From the NCBI GenBank assembly GCA_009760885.1, contig CM019713.1, forward strand, positions 9,005,180 to 9,069,179: DNA of 64,000 nt, in the 5' to 3' direction. Positions within the stretch are counted from its first letter, which is position 1, and the number at the start of each line of letters is the position of its first letter. A program made the position numbers and the translations under genes. Positions 32,464 to 44,722 of the stretch are shown here, one piece after another. Under the pieces are notes generated by a model. The model worked only from the letters and a program-made list of their open reading frames with translations, did not search any database and was not told the origin of the DNA. This DNA is from Achatina immaculata (taxonomy: Eukaryota > Mollusca > Gastropoda > Stylommatophora > Achatinidae).

Positions 32464-34295
32464 TAAACAGAAACACACATTAAAAAATAAACAAACAAAC
32501 AATCAATATTTAAGCTTTGTACTCGCTTTAATACTTGATCATGATTAGTTGAGTGTTATCAGCGTGAGGACGGATGATCGGGAGACACACAGACACGCAC
32601 ACAGATATTAAAATTTGTCGTTTTTCAGCAATTTCTACAAATATATCGAGACCAAATACCTGGACAATACGCTCAGCCGCACGCTTCACTCGTTCACTAC
32701 CACACACACACACACACACATGATGATAACACGATTTTAAGACAGAAAAAAAAACAAAAAACATGTGTCAATCGATATTTTATACAGCGACAGACTAAAT
32801 CAATGATGGCTCCAGGAACACAGATTCACTTGTCCAAATTACGTTTAAGATCACAACAGCCGGCCAGGAAAACATGTGGAGCCCATATCAAATAACAAAC
32901 AAGGTTCCACTATGTTTACACTGTCAAAATACAACATCTGTATTTAAACAAACAAGAAAATAACATGAAATAATGAACAAACGTTAAGTGCAAAAGGGGG
33001 GGGGGGGGGAATTGCCTGTTGATTTAACTCTAATTTATCTTGTTGTTTAGATAGCGTTAAAACTCTACTTTCTGCACATCGCTGCTGTATTTCTCTTCTG
33101 TTCTTACTTCTGTCGTCAATTTTGAAAATTGGCGCCCCCTATAAAGTGCCAGAGCGCTGCTACAGTTAACAAAATCAACTCTATCAAGCTCAGCGCGTTG
33201 TTACAGAAAAGAGCGCCCAGATCAAGGGTCAGCGCGTTGCTACAGTAACAAATCCTCTGGATCAAGGTCAGCACGCTGTTACAGTAACACAGCGCCCCGA
33301 TCAAGGTCAGCGCGTTATTACAGTGACAGACAACACAAACTGTAGCGCCTGCCGCTAGCGGCCTGGCTTCTTAAGGCGAACGGAGTGGGCTGAAAACTGG
33401 CCGCGCCGCGCTCCAATCAACGTACCTGTAAAAACTGCTACCTCACAAGCCCAGGTAACTGTCGGTGTGTTTAGAATTATAAGAAATTGTTCACGTGACC
33501 ATCAGATGAGTTTACCGTGTCTCAGCAGGAAGATTACTGGCAGCCACTCGAGGCCCTAAAGGGAAAACACAAGAACCATGACCAGAACCTTACAGCACAC
33601 TCAGGGCCGAAGAACGCCCTATCGGAGGGTGCTGGATGTATGCCAGACATGTCCAACCTCCCTGGCCAGCAGAAAGAGAAGACAACAGGAAGGGGACCCG
33701 CGCAAAAACCGGTTAGGAATCACACAAGCTGTGTCAAGAGAGGCTAAGCTTGTACAAGGAAGCGCAAGTTCATTATTTGAGATACCGACAACCACGACGG
33801 ACAAGCAGAAACTCCCGTGTATTATTACTGTCAAGCTCTTGTCCAATCTGGTCGGACGCATCGTGTTATCAGCAGCTTTCCTCTGTCACCATCTCTTTCC
33901 AAGAATATTTTTTTTTCTACGATTGGATCCCAGATATAACCAATATAGATCTAGTCCAGTCCTCTTAAAAAAAAAAACAACAACAAACAACCCCATTCCG
34001 CTGCAAAATCTTGACGCAGAACGCACAATTAGGCTATATATATAATTTATTTTTCCTTATAACACACGTACAGTGCACTTTAAAAGTTGAAAGAAGATGT
34101 CCCTTATTTAAGATAGGAGAAATCACTAAGGAAACCACTTATCGTGTACCAAAAACCCTAGGTTCCTGTTAGGATTTGAACCCCACAACCTTCTACTCAG
34201 AAGACTGAAAGTGATGTTGAGTACGGCTGAGCCAGTATTAGGAGACTGGAAGCAAATGGAAGCGTAAGGTGAAGTTTATTATTATTATTATTTTT
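32464..34295. repeat. 1.83-kb tandem duplication, copy 2
   Basis: 1,832 bases, direct repeat of 30628-32463. All differences I could see are length changes in homopolymers and dinucleotide runs (A runs, CA run, G run, TA run). TAAAC recurs at the start of both copies and just after the second (34296-34300), a 5-base microhomology at the breakpoints. Confidence 0.95.
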
Positions 34296-34848
34296 TAAAC
34301 GGGAATAATAAATCAATAAATATTTCAGCAGAATGCTTTCAGAGGGTGCACGTTATAACTAATAAGCTACCTGATGTCACATCGTTTCTTCATTAACCTA
34401 TTGTCTGTTTGCACTACAGAGTGCCTGACAAGGACTCATCTGCCAACACTAGAAACTATCTAAAGCAGACTTAGCCCTTTCAAGTTCACTTATATTTAAC
34501 AATCTCTCCCACTGTTATATATGTTTTATATGGGAAACACATACGATAACTGAAGTAGGGGCAAGAGCATACAGAAAATCCCAGACGAAACAAATGCTGG
34601 AAAGCACTTCTCTGTAATGACATATTCAAGCACAAAACCGCCTATGACAACACAACAAAATCACGTGTAAATACTAACAATGAAAACACTGGCATGATAA
34701 ATGAATCCATGCGCCTTAATGGGAAATGCTTAATATGCCCAACCAAAGCAAGGGTGCAAATTTATCACGGCAACAAACCACAAACCATTCACCAATCACG
34801 CTCTAGTCTCACCGCAGCCTTGGCCCCGTTATGCTCTAGCCAATCTTG
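34296..34848. other. gap without recognised features
   Basis: No gene or repeat supported between the tandem duplication and the 36-bp array. Confidence 0.5.
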
Positions 34849-35352
34849 GACCCAAGAAGACCAACAGAAGAGGAAAACCAACTGGACCAAAGAAGACCAA
34901 CGGAAGAGAAAAACCAACTAGACCCAAGAAGACCAACAGAAGAGGAAAACCAACTAGACCCAAGAAGACCAACGGAAGAGAAAAACCAACTAGACCCAAG
35001 AAGACCAACAGAAGAGAAAAACCAACTAGACCCAAGAAGACCAACAGAAGAGAAAAACCAACTAGACCCAAGAAGACCAACGGAAGAGAAAAACCAACTA
35101 GACCCAAGAAGACCAACAGAAGAGGAAAACCAACTGGACCAAAGAAGACCAACGGAAGAGAAAAACCAACTAGACCCATGAAGACCAGCAGAAAAGGAAA
35201 ACCAACTAGACCCAAGAAGACCAGCAGAAAAGGAAAACCAACTAGACCCATGAAGACCAGCAGAAAAGGAAAACCAACTAGACCCAAGAAGACCAGCAGA
35301 AGAGGAAAACCAACTGGACCCAAGAAGACCAACAGAAGAGGAGAACCAACTG
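34849..35352. repeat. 36-bp minisatellite, 14 copies
   Basis: Fourteen units GACCCAAGAAGACCAACAGA + AGAGGAAAACCAACTA. Blocks of variants (ACGGAAG, GAGAAAAACC, CCAGCAGAAAAGG) show local spread. The unit length gives open frames of up to 203 codons on both strands; their repeat peptides are not credible proteins. Confidence 0.96.
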
Positions 35353-36376
35353 GATTTGTACAATGAGCAAATGTGAATTTTAAATCACTCATCTTCGGTG
35401 ATGGAAGAGAAAAGAGGAAGAGTTTCCTCGAGCTTTCCACTTAGTGCACAACTAGCTCTCACAGTTACCGCTCAGCCCTCCATCTTGACACACACAAATG
35501 TGCAATAATCATAATTATCTTTACCAGAACAATTTGCTGCCACATACATGTACCAACATGGACACTCCAACAAAGTTCATACATAGTGAAAAAAAAAAAC
35601 CCCAACATTTGAACAGAGAAACTGATACCGTTATCAACTCGGCCAACATAAATGGCTGGAGGTAAACTTTTTGCTGTATCGGAGCTAAAAGTTCAATTAC
35701 AACTTTGTGCAAGATCAAGATCTTTGTATTAGAGAGGGAAATCAGAGGTTTGTCTTCAGCTCTGTAAGTCAGTGGCAGTTCTAGTTGTTGTTGCTGATTT
35801 TCCTTATAAATGCAAACTGCAGTTGTCTTTTTTTCTGCATCTGATGCTTGTAAGATGGAGTGTGGACTACAGTGACTTTCTTTTAATTCCAAGAATGTAT
35901 CTTAAAAGGCTCCATCATCGTGGAGAACACACTGACCTTGTCATAATGACCGGGCTGAATGATACACAAACAGCCCGGATGAAGTGGAAGCTCCATGTTA
36001 AGACAGCCCAGGGTCTTGGCCAGATCTGTCTGGCTCTAAGGGACAGGTATAATCTCTGTAAAAACAGTTCAGTCGTGACTAGAATCATGATTCTTAGCAT
36101 GGTGAGACAATGGCTGACCAGGTCAGTTTTGTGACTGGGTTACATTCTCTACCTGCCATCACAAACCTGCACTGACAACATTTTTAGACTTTCTAGAATT
36201 GGCACTGACCTCTTCTGGAAGACATATCAAGTAATATACTTATATTACCACCTACACAATATTGCTTTTCTGCCAAGATGGTTCCTTTAAAAAAATGCAG
36301 AAAACAGACATAATCATATGCAACAAACATGAAGAAATTTAGCATTTCAAGAAAGATAAGCTATTACCCACATGCC
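35353..36376. other. gap without a supported gene
   Basis: Contains frames of about 120 codons on both strands (35521-35892 minus, 35772-36134 plus) without any family resemblance or codon-level support. Could hide noncoding exon or UTR sequence; nothing specific seen. Confidence 0.45.
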
Positions 36377-36672
36377 AAAATGTGTATCTATATGGTAGCC
36401 ACTCATGAAAAATGTGCATCTATATGGTAGTCACTCATGAAAAATGTGTATCTATATGGTAGCCACTTATGAAAAATGTGCATCTATATGGTAGTCACTC
36501 ATGAAAAATGTGTATCTATATGGTAGTCACTCATGAAAAATGTGTATCTATATGGTAGCCACTCATGAAAAATGTGTATCTATATGGTAGTCACTCATGA
36601 AAAATGTGTATCTATATGGTAGTCACTCATGAAAAATGTGCATCTATATGGTAGTCACTCATGAAAAATGCA
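36377..36672. repeat. 32-bp minisatellite, about 9 copies
   Basis: Units AAAATGTGTATCTATATGGT + AGTCACTCATGA, varying at GTGTATC/GTGCATC and AGTCAC/AGCCAC. Confidence 0.95.
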
Positions 36673-38346
36673 TTCCTTACACAGATATAATACATTTATC
36701 AACAGAAATACATGATTAGAAATATGAATCTTTGAAATAAATACTTCCATATGATAAAGTAACATATGGATAATGTCTAAGATAATAAATATATGGCCTA
36801 GTGTGTGTACAGAGAGTACTGGAACAAGAACATTATGTTTCACTATCAAAGCAGTATATAAAAAAATTGGCAGGTGTGGAGTGGGAGTGGGAGTGGGGAG
36901 AGAGCCAGGCAACTAAAAATGACCTGTTTTCTCCTAAAGAAGCTTATGAGCTGAGAACCTGTTACTTATGCCCTTCTGTCAGCACATCTACTGAAATGGG
37001 TCCGCCACCCACTAGTATTCTGCCTACAGGGTGAGGCATGCTAGATCAGCACTGCTCAGGACAACTGCTCAAGCCCATGAGAACAAACTATGAAAATTTT
37101 GTGAGATTCAGCCCACATGAAAGTTTGCAAAATTCAGCCCAAGTATGTGAAACTGGATCCATATAAATATCTGATTCAACCCAAGCCCATACTGAGTTAG
37201 GAAAACAAAAAAATGGCTTGCACATGTTAAACTGATAAGATTTGTTGACTACACTGAACGGCATCTTCTACACCCCCTCCCCTCCAAAAAAAACTCCTAA
37301 CATATCACAAACCAAATTATTACAAAAAAATAATCATTGGGGCACTGAAATGTAAAGATACTAATGTGGGTAAAACAACTATATGTCTTATATATCTTAT
37401 ATGTCTAACATATCTTATATGTCTTATAACCCTATTACTCTATAATGAAAAGAAAAAGTTAAAGGAGACCTCAACATGCACCCCACTACCCACATATAAA
37501 GCAATATCTAATTACTGGTAAAGACCCACCAAATATTTCATCCAGCAGAGAACATAAACTCTATACCATGCCACTGAGGAATATATGGAATAACTGTTCA
37601 TATTTTACTCAACAATACATTACAGAGTAACGTAATTAGTTACCACCATTTGGCCCACCCCCTCTTCCCTAGCTCTAGGAGTCAGGTGCCTATTTCTTTA
37701 CAACTGGGTTGACTAGAACTGAACCACTGTCATGAGAGACAAACAAACAAGCCACTCTGCTGCTTAGCCATCTACAAAATAATCAGTTTCCAGTATAGTA
37801 TTTCCTGAATTTTCCATAAAGCAAAACTAACTCTTTAACTCTTCGACCACCACCACCACACACAAGGTACATGAAAACAAGGTAAACTACTGTATGTGTG
37901 AGAATGATAAAAGTACACAAATACAGTTTCTGTCTTGCAAAAAAAAAAAAAAAAGATTAATGAAACATACACTTCAATTTATGACATACAATTTTAAGAA
38001 AAATGACACCTCTGAAATCTAAAATCTGGAAAAAAAAAAAAAACCCAAAAAAGAAGAAACTCTCATAGCCTCATGAAGTACGGTAAAATAATCTTGAGAA
38101 AACACATCCTTGTTAATTTACAATGCTGTAGATGTGCATGTCTAATTGAACAGATCTTCCCAAAGTTTTTAGAGTTGGAGGGAACAAAAAAAAAAAGTAA
38201 AGAAAAAAAAAACAGTAACAGAAAACTTCTTAAACACTGGTAAATATGAACATAAAACATCATAAGCAGGGAGAACTAAATGCTGAAAATGAGAAACTTC
38301 AAACATCAACGATAACATTTTGACTAACTGAGAATAAATTACTATT
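36673..38346. other. gap, mostly unannotated
   Basis: No host gene recognised. Short repeats: TCTTATATGTC units at 37383-37427 and several A runs (37938-37953, 38031-38043, 38186-38215). A diverged SINE1-type fragment lies at 37640-37790 and is listed separately. Confidence 0.5.
37640..37790 (-). mobile_element. diverged SINE1 fragment (subtype b)
   Basis: On the minus strand TGGCTAAGCAG matches the A-box pattern and GGTTCAGTTCT is a decayed B box. The following body (ACCCAGTTGTAAAGAAATAG, GCACCTGACTCC) matches that of the copies at 39.4 and 42.4 kb. Confidence 0.55.
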
Positions 38347-38936
38347 CTTACATCTTACATCCCTCCCGTGCTGCTAAACGTCACACAGTATGGTAGTTCA
38401 CCAAGATTTCCTGTCTTCAGCGAGTTTTTCAATCTCATCAAGGGATTTTATGCCCGCTAAACTGGCTTCTCTTAACAATGTCCTCTTTAGAGTTTCACGT
38501 GGTCGACCTCTTTTTCTTTGGCCTGTTGTGTTCCACTTGATAGCTGGTTTTGGGATTCTCTGATTGTTTCTTTTCATCATTTGACTGACATATGTCCATC
38601 TTCTTTTTCTGATCACCCATGAGACAGGTTTTTGTTTGCTAATCTGCAAATCTCTGTGTTGCTCTTGAATTCATTCCACTTTATATTGAGTATTTTCCTT
38701 ATGCATTTGTTTTCAACAGTCTAATTTCTTATCCATTTCTTTAGTTGTTCCCAGCTTTCACAAGCATAAGTAAGGGTGGATATTACATTTGAACTGAATA
38801 ATCTTAACTTGTTTTTTGTGCTTATAACTTTTGAATGCCATATGTTCTCCAGATTCTTGAAGGTCAATGGCGCTCTTGCAATTAGAATTCTAACTTCCTT
38901 TCTGCTGTCACCATCCTGGTCTATGTAGCTGTTACT
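38347..38936 (-). mobile_element. RTE-B copy, longest in the window
   Basis: Minus-strand RTE-B reaching further 5' than other copies: GDSRKEVRILIARAPLTFKN, LENIWHSKVISTKNKLRLFS, TYACESWEQLKKWI, then NKCIRKILNIKWNEF, and after a shift near 38650 KPVSWVIRKRRWTYV, QMMKRNNQRIPKPAIKWNTT, GRPRETLKRTLLREASLAG. The terminal codons near 38370-38400 are altered (an early stop follows RKSW). The 1.58-kb duplication starts inside it at 38654, so its 5' half is repeated at 40231-40513. Confidence 0.87.
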
Positions 38937-40230
38937 ATTATATATAGCTATATAACTATTACTATTATTTAATTACTCTTAAATTCCGGAGACTTACCTG
39001 TAGCACCAAGGAAATTTATGTACTGAAACATTTATTGCTTATAAAGTTGTGAACTCCATAAGCATGGGGAATTTTGATTACAAGGAAACAGTATGCATGA
39101 ATAATTCTCTACAGGAAACACTGAGCATAGATTACAAGCAGGAAAATATGACTATAGATTAGAACAAGCAGAAAACAATGAACAACAAAATTTCCTAGGT
39201 TATAAAAAAAAAAAAGATGATAAATTAAATGTGCAGGAAACCTGGAGAAATGTCATTTCTAAAACTGTGACCATGGAAGAGCCTTTCCATGAAATAGTAT
39301 GAATAAAAATAAACTCAGCAAGAAACTATGCAGAAACATAACAAAGAGGTATGAAATAAAATAAAAATTTAGCATTAAAATATCACTCAGGCATTGATGT
39401 TAGCGCCGATATTTTCCTAGAGTGGTCAAAACAAGACAGAGCGTCATGTAGCCAGCAACATTCTCTGACTGCCTTCCCCTCCTTGGCTCCAGTAGTTCAG
39501 ATATCAGTTTCCACAGCTGGGTTAACAGGAGTGGGGGCTTGTGTAAAGCAAACGTTACCATCAAAAGAAGAGCCACTACAAAACCTCAGGCACATTTAAG
39601 CTACAAGCACAAGTGAGCTGAGCTTAAAGAAGTAAACATAAAACAAAAAAGTATAAGAATGAACTATAAGTACAGCAGAGAATATGTCAAACTCTTCAAG
39701 TTTCTGTGACCAGAAGGGAAAGATGGGAGAAAAAAAAAAAAACTACAATTAAGAATCTCTCTCAAACTATAAGCATGGCAAACAGAAGCCATGAGCATAT
39801 TGTAAATGTCAGCACAAAAGCACTGTAACATAAACAAAAAAAATTAATTAAGCAATAGGGGAAAAAAAGTCCATACAATGTTTAAAAAAGAAATAAAAAT
39901 AATGGGCAACAGGATATAATTAAATCTGGAACAATATGGGAACATCAAAAACTATTAAGCAAACTGTATTATCAGAATGATGAAACTTCTGTGTCGCAGA
40001 ACACAGAAAAAAAAGACACACACAAACAAAACAGAGAAGATAAAGCATAACAGCCAGCACTCCATCTTTTACTCTATAATCATATTTACACAGATTTCTA
40101 TTAACCATTATTTCTACACCCTAACTGCCCTCTATATATCAGTTACATTCCATGTTCCTGGCAAACTTATGTTTGAATTTCTGTCCACAAAAAAAAAAAA
40201 AAATAATAACACTGAAATAAACATGTAATA
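38654..40230. repeat. 1.58-kb tandem duplication, copy 1
   Basis: 1,577-base unit from CTGTGTTGCTCTTGAATTC to AAATAAACATGTAATA. It holds the 5' half of RTE-B, a SINE1b fragment (39395-39560) and AT-rich sequence without a recognisable gene. Confidence 0.96.
39395..39560 (-). mobile_element. diverged SINE1 fragment (b), repeated at 40970-41130
   Basis: Minus-strand body of the SINE1b type (GTTGCTGGCTACATGACGCT, GGAAAATATCGGCGCTAACA) with a decayed head side (AACCCAGCTGTGGAAACTGA). Present in both copies of the 1.58-kb duplication. Confidence 0.5.
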
Positions 40231-41814
40231 CTGTGTTGCTCTTGAATTCATTCCACTTTATATTGAGTATTTTCCTTATGCATTTGTTTTCAACAGTCTA
40301 ATTTCTTATCCATTTCTTTAGTTGTTCCCAGCTTTCACAAGCATAAGTAAGGGTGGATATTACATTTGAACTGAATAATCTTAACTTGTTTTTTGTGCTT
40401 ATAACTTTTGAATGCCATATGTTCTCCAGATTCTTGAAGGTCAATGGCGCTCTTGCAATTAGAATTCTAACTTCCTTTCTGCTGTCACCATCCTGGTCTA
40501 TGTAGCTGTTACTATTATATATAGCTATATAACTATTACTATTATTTAATTACTCTTAAATTCCGGAGACTTACCTGTAGCACCAAGGAAATTTATGTAC
40601 TGAAACATTTATTGCTTATAAAGTTGTGAACTCCATAAGCATGGGGAATTTTGATTACAAGGAAACAGTATGCATGAATAATTCTCTACAGGAAACACTG
40701 AGCATAGATTACAAGCAGGAATATATGACTATAGATTAGAACAAGCAGAAAACAATGAACAACAAAATTTCCTAGGTTATAAAAAAAAAAAAGATGATAA
40801 ATTAAATGTGCAGGAAACCTGGAGAAATGTCATTTCTAAAACTGTGACCATGGAAGAGCCTTTCCATGAAATAGTATGAATAAAAATAAACTCAGCAAGA
40901 AACTATGCAGAAACATAACAAAGAGGTATGAAATAAAATAAAAATTTAGCATTAAAATATCACTCAGGCATTGATGTTAGCGCCGATATTTTCCTAGAGT
41001 GGTCAAAACAAGACAGAGCGTCATGTAGCCAGCAACATTCTCTGACTGCCTTCCCCTCCTTGGCTCCAGTAGTTCAGATATCAGTTTCCACAGCTGGGTT
41101 AACAGGAGTGGGGGCTTGTGTAAAGCAAACGTTACCATCAAAAGAAGAGCCACTACAAAACCTCAGGCACATTTAAGCTACAAGCACAAGTGAGCTGAGC
41201 TTAAAGAAGTAAACATAAACAAAAAAGTATAAGAATGAACTATAAGTACAGCAGAGAATATGTCAAACTCTTCAAGTTTCTGTGACCAGAAGGGAAAGAT
41301 GGGAGAAAAAAAAAAAAACTACAATTAAGAATCTCTCTCAAACTATAAGCATGGCAAACAGAAGCCATGAGCATATTGTAAATGTCAGCACAAAAGCACT
41401 GTAACATAAACAAAAAAAAATTAATTAAGCAATAGGGGGAAAAAAGTCCATACAATGTTTAAAAAAGAAATAAAAATAATGGGCAACAGGATATAATTAA
41501 ATCTGGAACAATATGGGAACATCAAAAACTATTAAGCAAACTGTATTATCAGAATGATGAAACTTCTGTGTCGCAGAACACAGAAAAAAAAGACACACAC
41601 AAACAAAACAGAGAAGATAAAGCATAACAGCCAGCACTCCATCTTTTACTCTATAATCATATTTACACAGATTTCTATTAACCATTATTTCTACACCCTA
41701 ACTGCCCTCTATATATCAGTTACATTCCATGTTCCTGGCAAACTTATGTTTGAATTTCTGTCCACAAAAAAAAAAAAATAATAATAATAATAACACTGAA
41801 ATAAACATGTAATA
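40231..41814. repeat. 1.58-kb tandem duplication, copy 2
   Basis: 1,584-base direct copy of 38654-40230. Differences seen: one substitution (GGAAAATATG at 39143 versus GGAATATATG at 40720), small A-run changes, and extra ATA units near 41779-41793. CTGT recurs after the second copy, a short microhomology at the breakpoints. Confidence 0.96.
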
Positions 41815-41856
41815 CTGTTTTGCCACAGAGGTACCCATGGCTTCTGATACAAAAGA

Positions 41857-42350
41857 TATCAGTGTCTTTCCTACATACTATTGTGGCTTTCCCTAAATCC
41901 CAGTGTGTAGACTAACCAGATCAGTCAGTTTCACAACTTTTGAAACTGAAATAATAATCTAACCATTCAATCACAACTGAAACTAAATTGACATTTGAAT
42001 CACTCAGTCACAACTTTTCTAACTGAAATAATAATCACATCACTCAATCATGACTTCTGAAACTAAATTAACAATCAAATCACTCACTCACAACTTCTGA
42101 AATGAGTAAAAATCAAATTACTCACTCACAACTTCTGAAATGAGTAAAAATCAAATTACTCACTCACAACTTCTGAAATGAGTAAAAATCAAATTACTCA
42201 CTCACAACTTCTGAAATGAGTAAAAATCAAATTACTCACTCACAACTTCTGAAATGAGTAAAAATCAAATTACTCACTCACAACTTCTGAAACAAGTAAC
42301 AATCAAATCACTCAGTCATGACTCTTAAAGCTGAGCGCAGCAACCTCAAG
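41857..42350. repeat. paralogous segment 1 with 38-bp array
   Basis: Starts at AGTGTCTTTCCTACATACTA and ends near CTCAAGTGTTAGC. It matches 44184-44722 in order (same start, same CTCAGTCACAACTTTTGAAA units, same AAAGCTGA(G/A) end). The centre (42085-42290) is a 38-base array of ACTTCTGAAATGAGTAAAAA + TCAAATTACTCACTCACA, about six copies, that is not expanded in the other segment. Confidence 0.85.
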
Positions 42351-42545
42351 TGTTAGCACCTATATCTTCTTGACATGTCAGCACATGGCAGAGTGACATG
42401 GTCAGTACCAATGCCTGGTCATCTTTCTTTCTTCAGCTCCAAAGGAAGAAGCCAGGCACCCATTTCTACAGTTGACTGGGGTGCTAGTGGCCAGGCTTGA
42501 GCCACCAGCCTTGCTGTGGGAGATAAGAATACTAACCACAAAGGA
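42350..42545 (-). mobile_element. diverged SINE1 fragment (b)
   Basis: Minus-strand tRNA-like head (TCCTTTGTGGTTAGTATTCT, GGTGGCTCAAGCCTGGCC) followed by AGTCAACTGTAGAAATGGGT and GACCATGTCACTCTGCCATG body segments shared with the other SINE1 copies. Confidence 0.6.
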
Positions 42546-42626
42546 GCTGGTGCACTCATTCTTTTAATACAATGATAGTAATTCGCATTCTGTCTTAACT
42601 GGGATGGCTACTCCAGTTTTTTTAAA

Positions 42627-43042
42627 ACTGTTTTGCTACTTAACTGATTTGCTACTTAATTGCTTTGCTACTTAACTGCCTTGCTACTTAACTGTTTTGC
42701 TACTTAATTGCCTTGTTCTTAACTGTTTTGCTACTTAACTGATTTGCTACTTAATTGCTTTGCTACTTAACTGCCTTGCTACTTAACTGCTTAGCTACTT
42801 AACTGTTTTGCTACTTAACTGTTTAGCTACTTAACTGTTTAGCTACTTAAATGCCTTGCTACTTAACTGTTTAGCTACTTAAATGCCTTGCTACTTAACT
42901 GTTTAGCTACTTAAATGCCTTGCTACTTAACTGTTTAGCTACTTAACTGTTTTGCTACTTAACTGTTTTGCTACTTAATTGCCTTACTACTTAACTGTTT
43001 TGCTACTTAACTGTTTTGCTACTTAATTACTTTGCTACTTAA
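42627..43042. repeat. 16-bp minisatellite, about 26 copies
   Basis: Units GTTTTGCTACTTAACT with variants in the first bases (ATTTGC, GCTTTGC, GCCTTGC, GTTTAGC). Blocks of alternating GTTTAGC/GCCTTGC units (42830-42935) form a 32-base higher-order repeat. Confidence 0.95.
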
Positions 43043-44183
43043 TAAGCTTAGTTCAAAACTCTTTTCAAACAAAACTGATGTGTGACAGAAGATTCTAACA
43101 GAAACTAAACTCATTCACTTTGCTTGTAAATTTACTCCACAATTAAGTTAAAGACTCACTAATTTATAAAGAGTCAGCCTGTAACTCACTCACTCACTCA
43201 CTCACTCAATCAATCAATCAAACAAACAAATAAACAAATGCACACACAAACAAACAAACAAACAAAGCTGTCCAGGCATCATTCAGAGCCTGGTCACTCA
43301 GACACTCCCACTACTGTTTAGGCATGTTCTCTGAATTCTGTTGGTCCAGGTGATGATCTTAGTGTGACAATACAACTTGCATTCTTGACCACCAAAGTCC
43401 TTAATGAAAGTCACGGGACACACACACATGCACTGGTAATCACACTTCTCTATTTTGCAAGGTCTTTGGTATTTATCTGGGTACTATTTCAGTATTATCT
43501 GGTACTATTCTGGCATTATTTGGTATTTGTGTCAGTATATCTAATGTTATCTGGTATTATTTGATATCTGTGTCAGTAAATCTGACATGATTTGGTATTT
43601 TTTTTTGGTATATGATATTATTTGGCATTATTTTGTTATTGTCTGATATTTGTGTCAGTACATCTGATATTATATGGCATTATTTTGGTATATGATATTA
43701 TTTTTATATTTTGTGGCAATCAGTTTAATTTCCCTCCTCTTCCTACAGCACTTCGCCTGCTGCTTAAGATAATTTTTGCTCCCCTTTTCTTTCTTTATCC
43801 ACAGAGTTTTCCAATGACTGTCAGGCTAATATCTATCTTCTCTTTTCCTCCAGGTTTTAATCAGGCTCTGTAACATCTCTGAGAACACCTTCATATAATT
43901 CTCTGGTTGTTCCTAGGGTATGTATTACATCTTCCTTCAAACCAACTTTCTCAGCTGCTTGTATTTCTGTTTATTTATTGCCCAAGTCTCACACAGCGGG
44001 TGCTGCTTGCAGATGGTGCTGTATAATTAGTGGGCTTTTGTTGGTCAACTGCCTGATTTCTTTTAGTATAGTCTTCAGGTCATACCAAAAAAAAACCCAA
44101 CTTTTTAAACTATACTTTGATTTCAGATACACATTTGTCCTCTTCTGTTATTGTCTTTCCCAGTAAACAGATTTACACTTGTT
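43043..44183. other. gap with microsatellites
   Basis: ACTC, AATC and AAAC runs at 43180-43265; irregular TATTTGGTATTTGTGTCAGT repeats at 43475-43700. No supported gene in 43700-44183. Confidence 0.6.
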
Positions 44184-44722
44184 TCAGTGTCTTTCCTACA
44201 TGCTACTGTGGCGCTCTTTAAATCTTAAATAACTCAGACACAACTTCTGAAACTAAATTAACAATCAAATCACTCATTCACAACTTTTGAAACTGAAGGT
44301 ATAACGTAAATCCCAGTTTTCAATCCCATTAAGGCATATTGGGGATACAGTGTTAGGCTTGTATTTCCATGAGCTTCGGCACATAAAAAAAGTGTGACAT
44401 GGTCACTACCACCCCTGGCTCAGTTTACCTTCCTAGATTTCTTTGGTAGCAACTTTTAGATTCCTGGTGGGCCCCGGGGCCTTTGTGGTGTGTACAAGAA
44501 AAAAATCCCACTGCTAGGGCTTGAACCCAGTACCACCAGATTAGTAAACCGAGCGCCTGACCACCCAGCTAACCAGGCTGCCTTTAAAACTGAAGTAACA
44601 ACTAAATCACAACTTCTGCAACAAAACTAACAATCAAGTCACTCAGTCACAACTTTTGAAACTGGAATCAAATCACTCGATCATGACTTGTAAAGCTGAA
44701 AGCAACAATCCCAAGTGTATAC
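44184..44722. repeat. paralogous segment 2, interrupted by SINE1
   Basis: Diverged copy of 41857-42350. The left part ends at 44298 and the right part resumes at 44587, with the SINE1 between. The pair predates the SINE1 insertion. Confidence 0.82.
44299..44586 (-). mobile_element. SINE1 insertion with 9-bp target duplication
   Basis: Minus-strand SINE1, nearly complete: head at the high-coordinate end (GGTTAGCTGGGTGGTCAGGC, B box GGTTCAAGCCC) and 3' end at 44299 (GGTATAACG on the plus strand). Flanks AAACTGAAG at 44290-44298 and 44587-44595 are identical. The paralogous segment 1 lacks the insertion and shows the empty site. Confidence 0.88.

Noticed and set aside
34829..35440. Repeat proteins of up to 203 codons on both strands
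   Set aside because: Consequence of a 36-bp unit without stops; sense and antisense are equally open.
35521..36134. Frames of about 120 codons on both strands
   Set aside because: No similarity to known families, and the two strands are comparably open.
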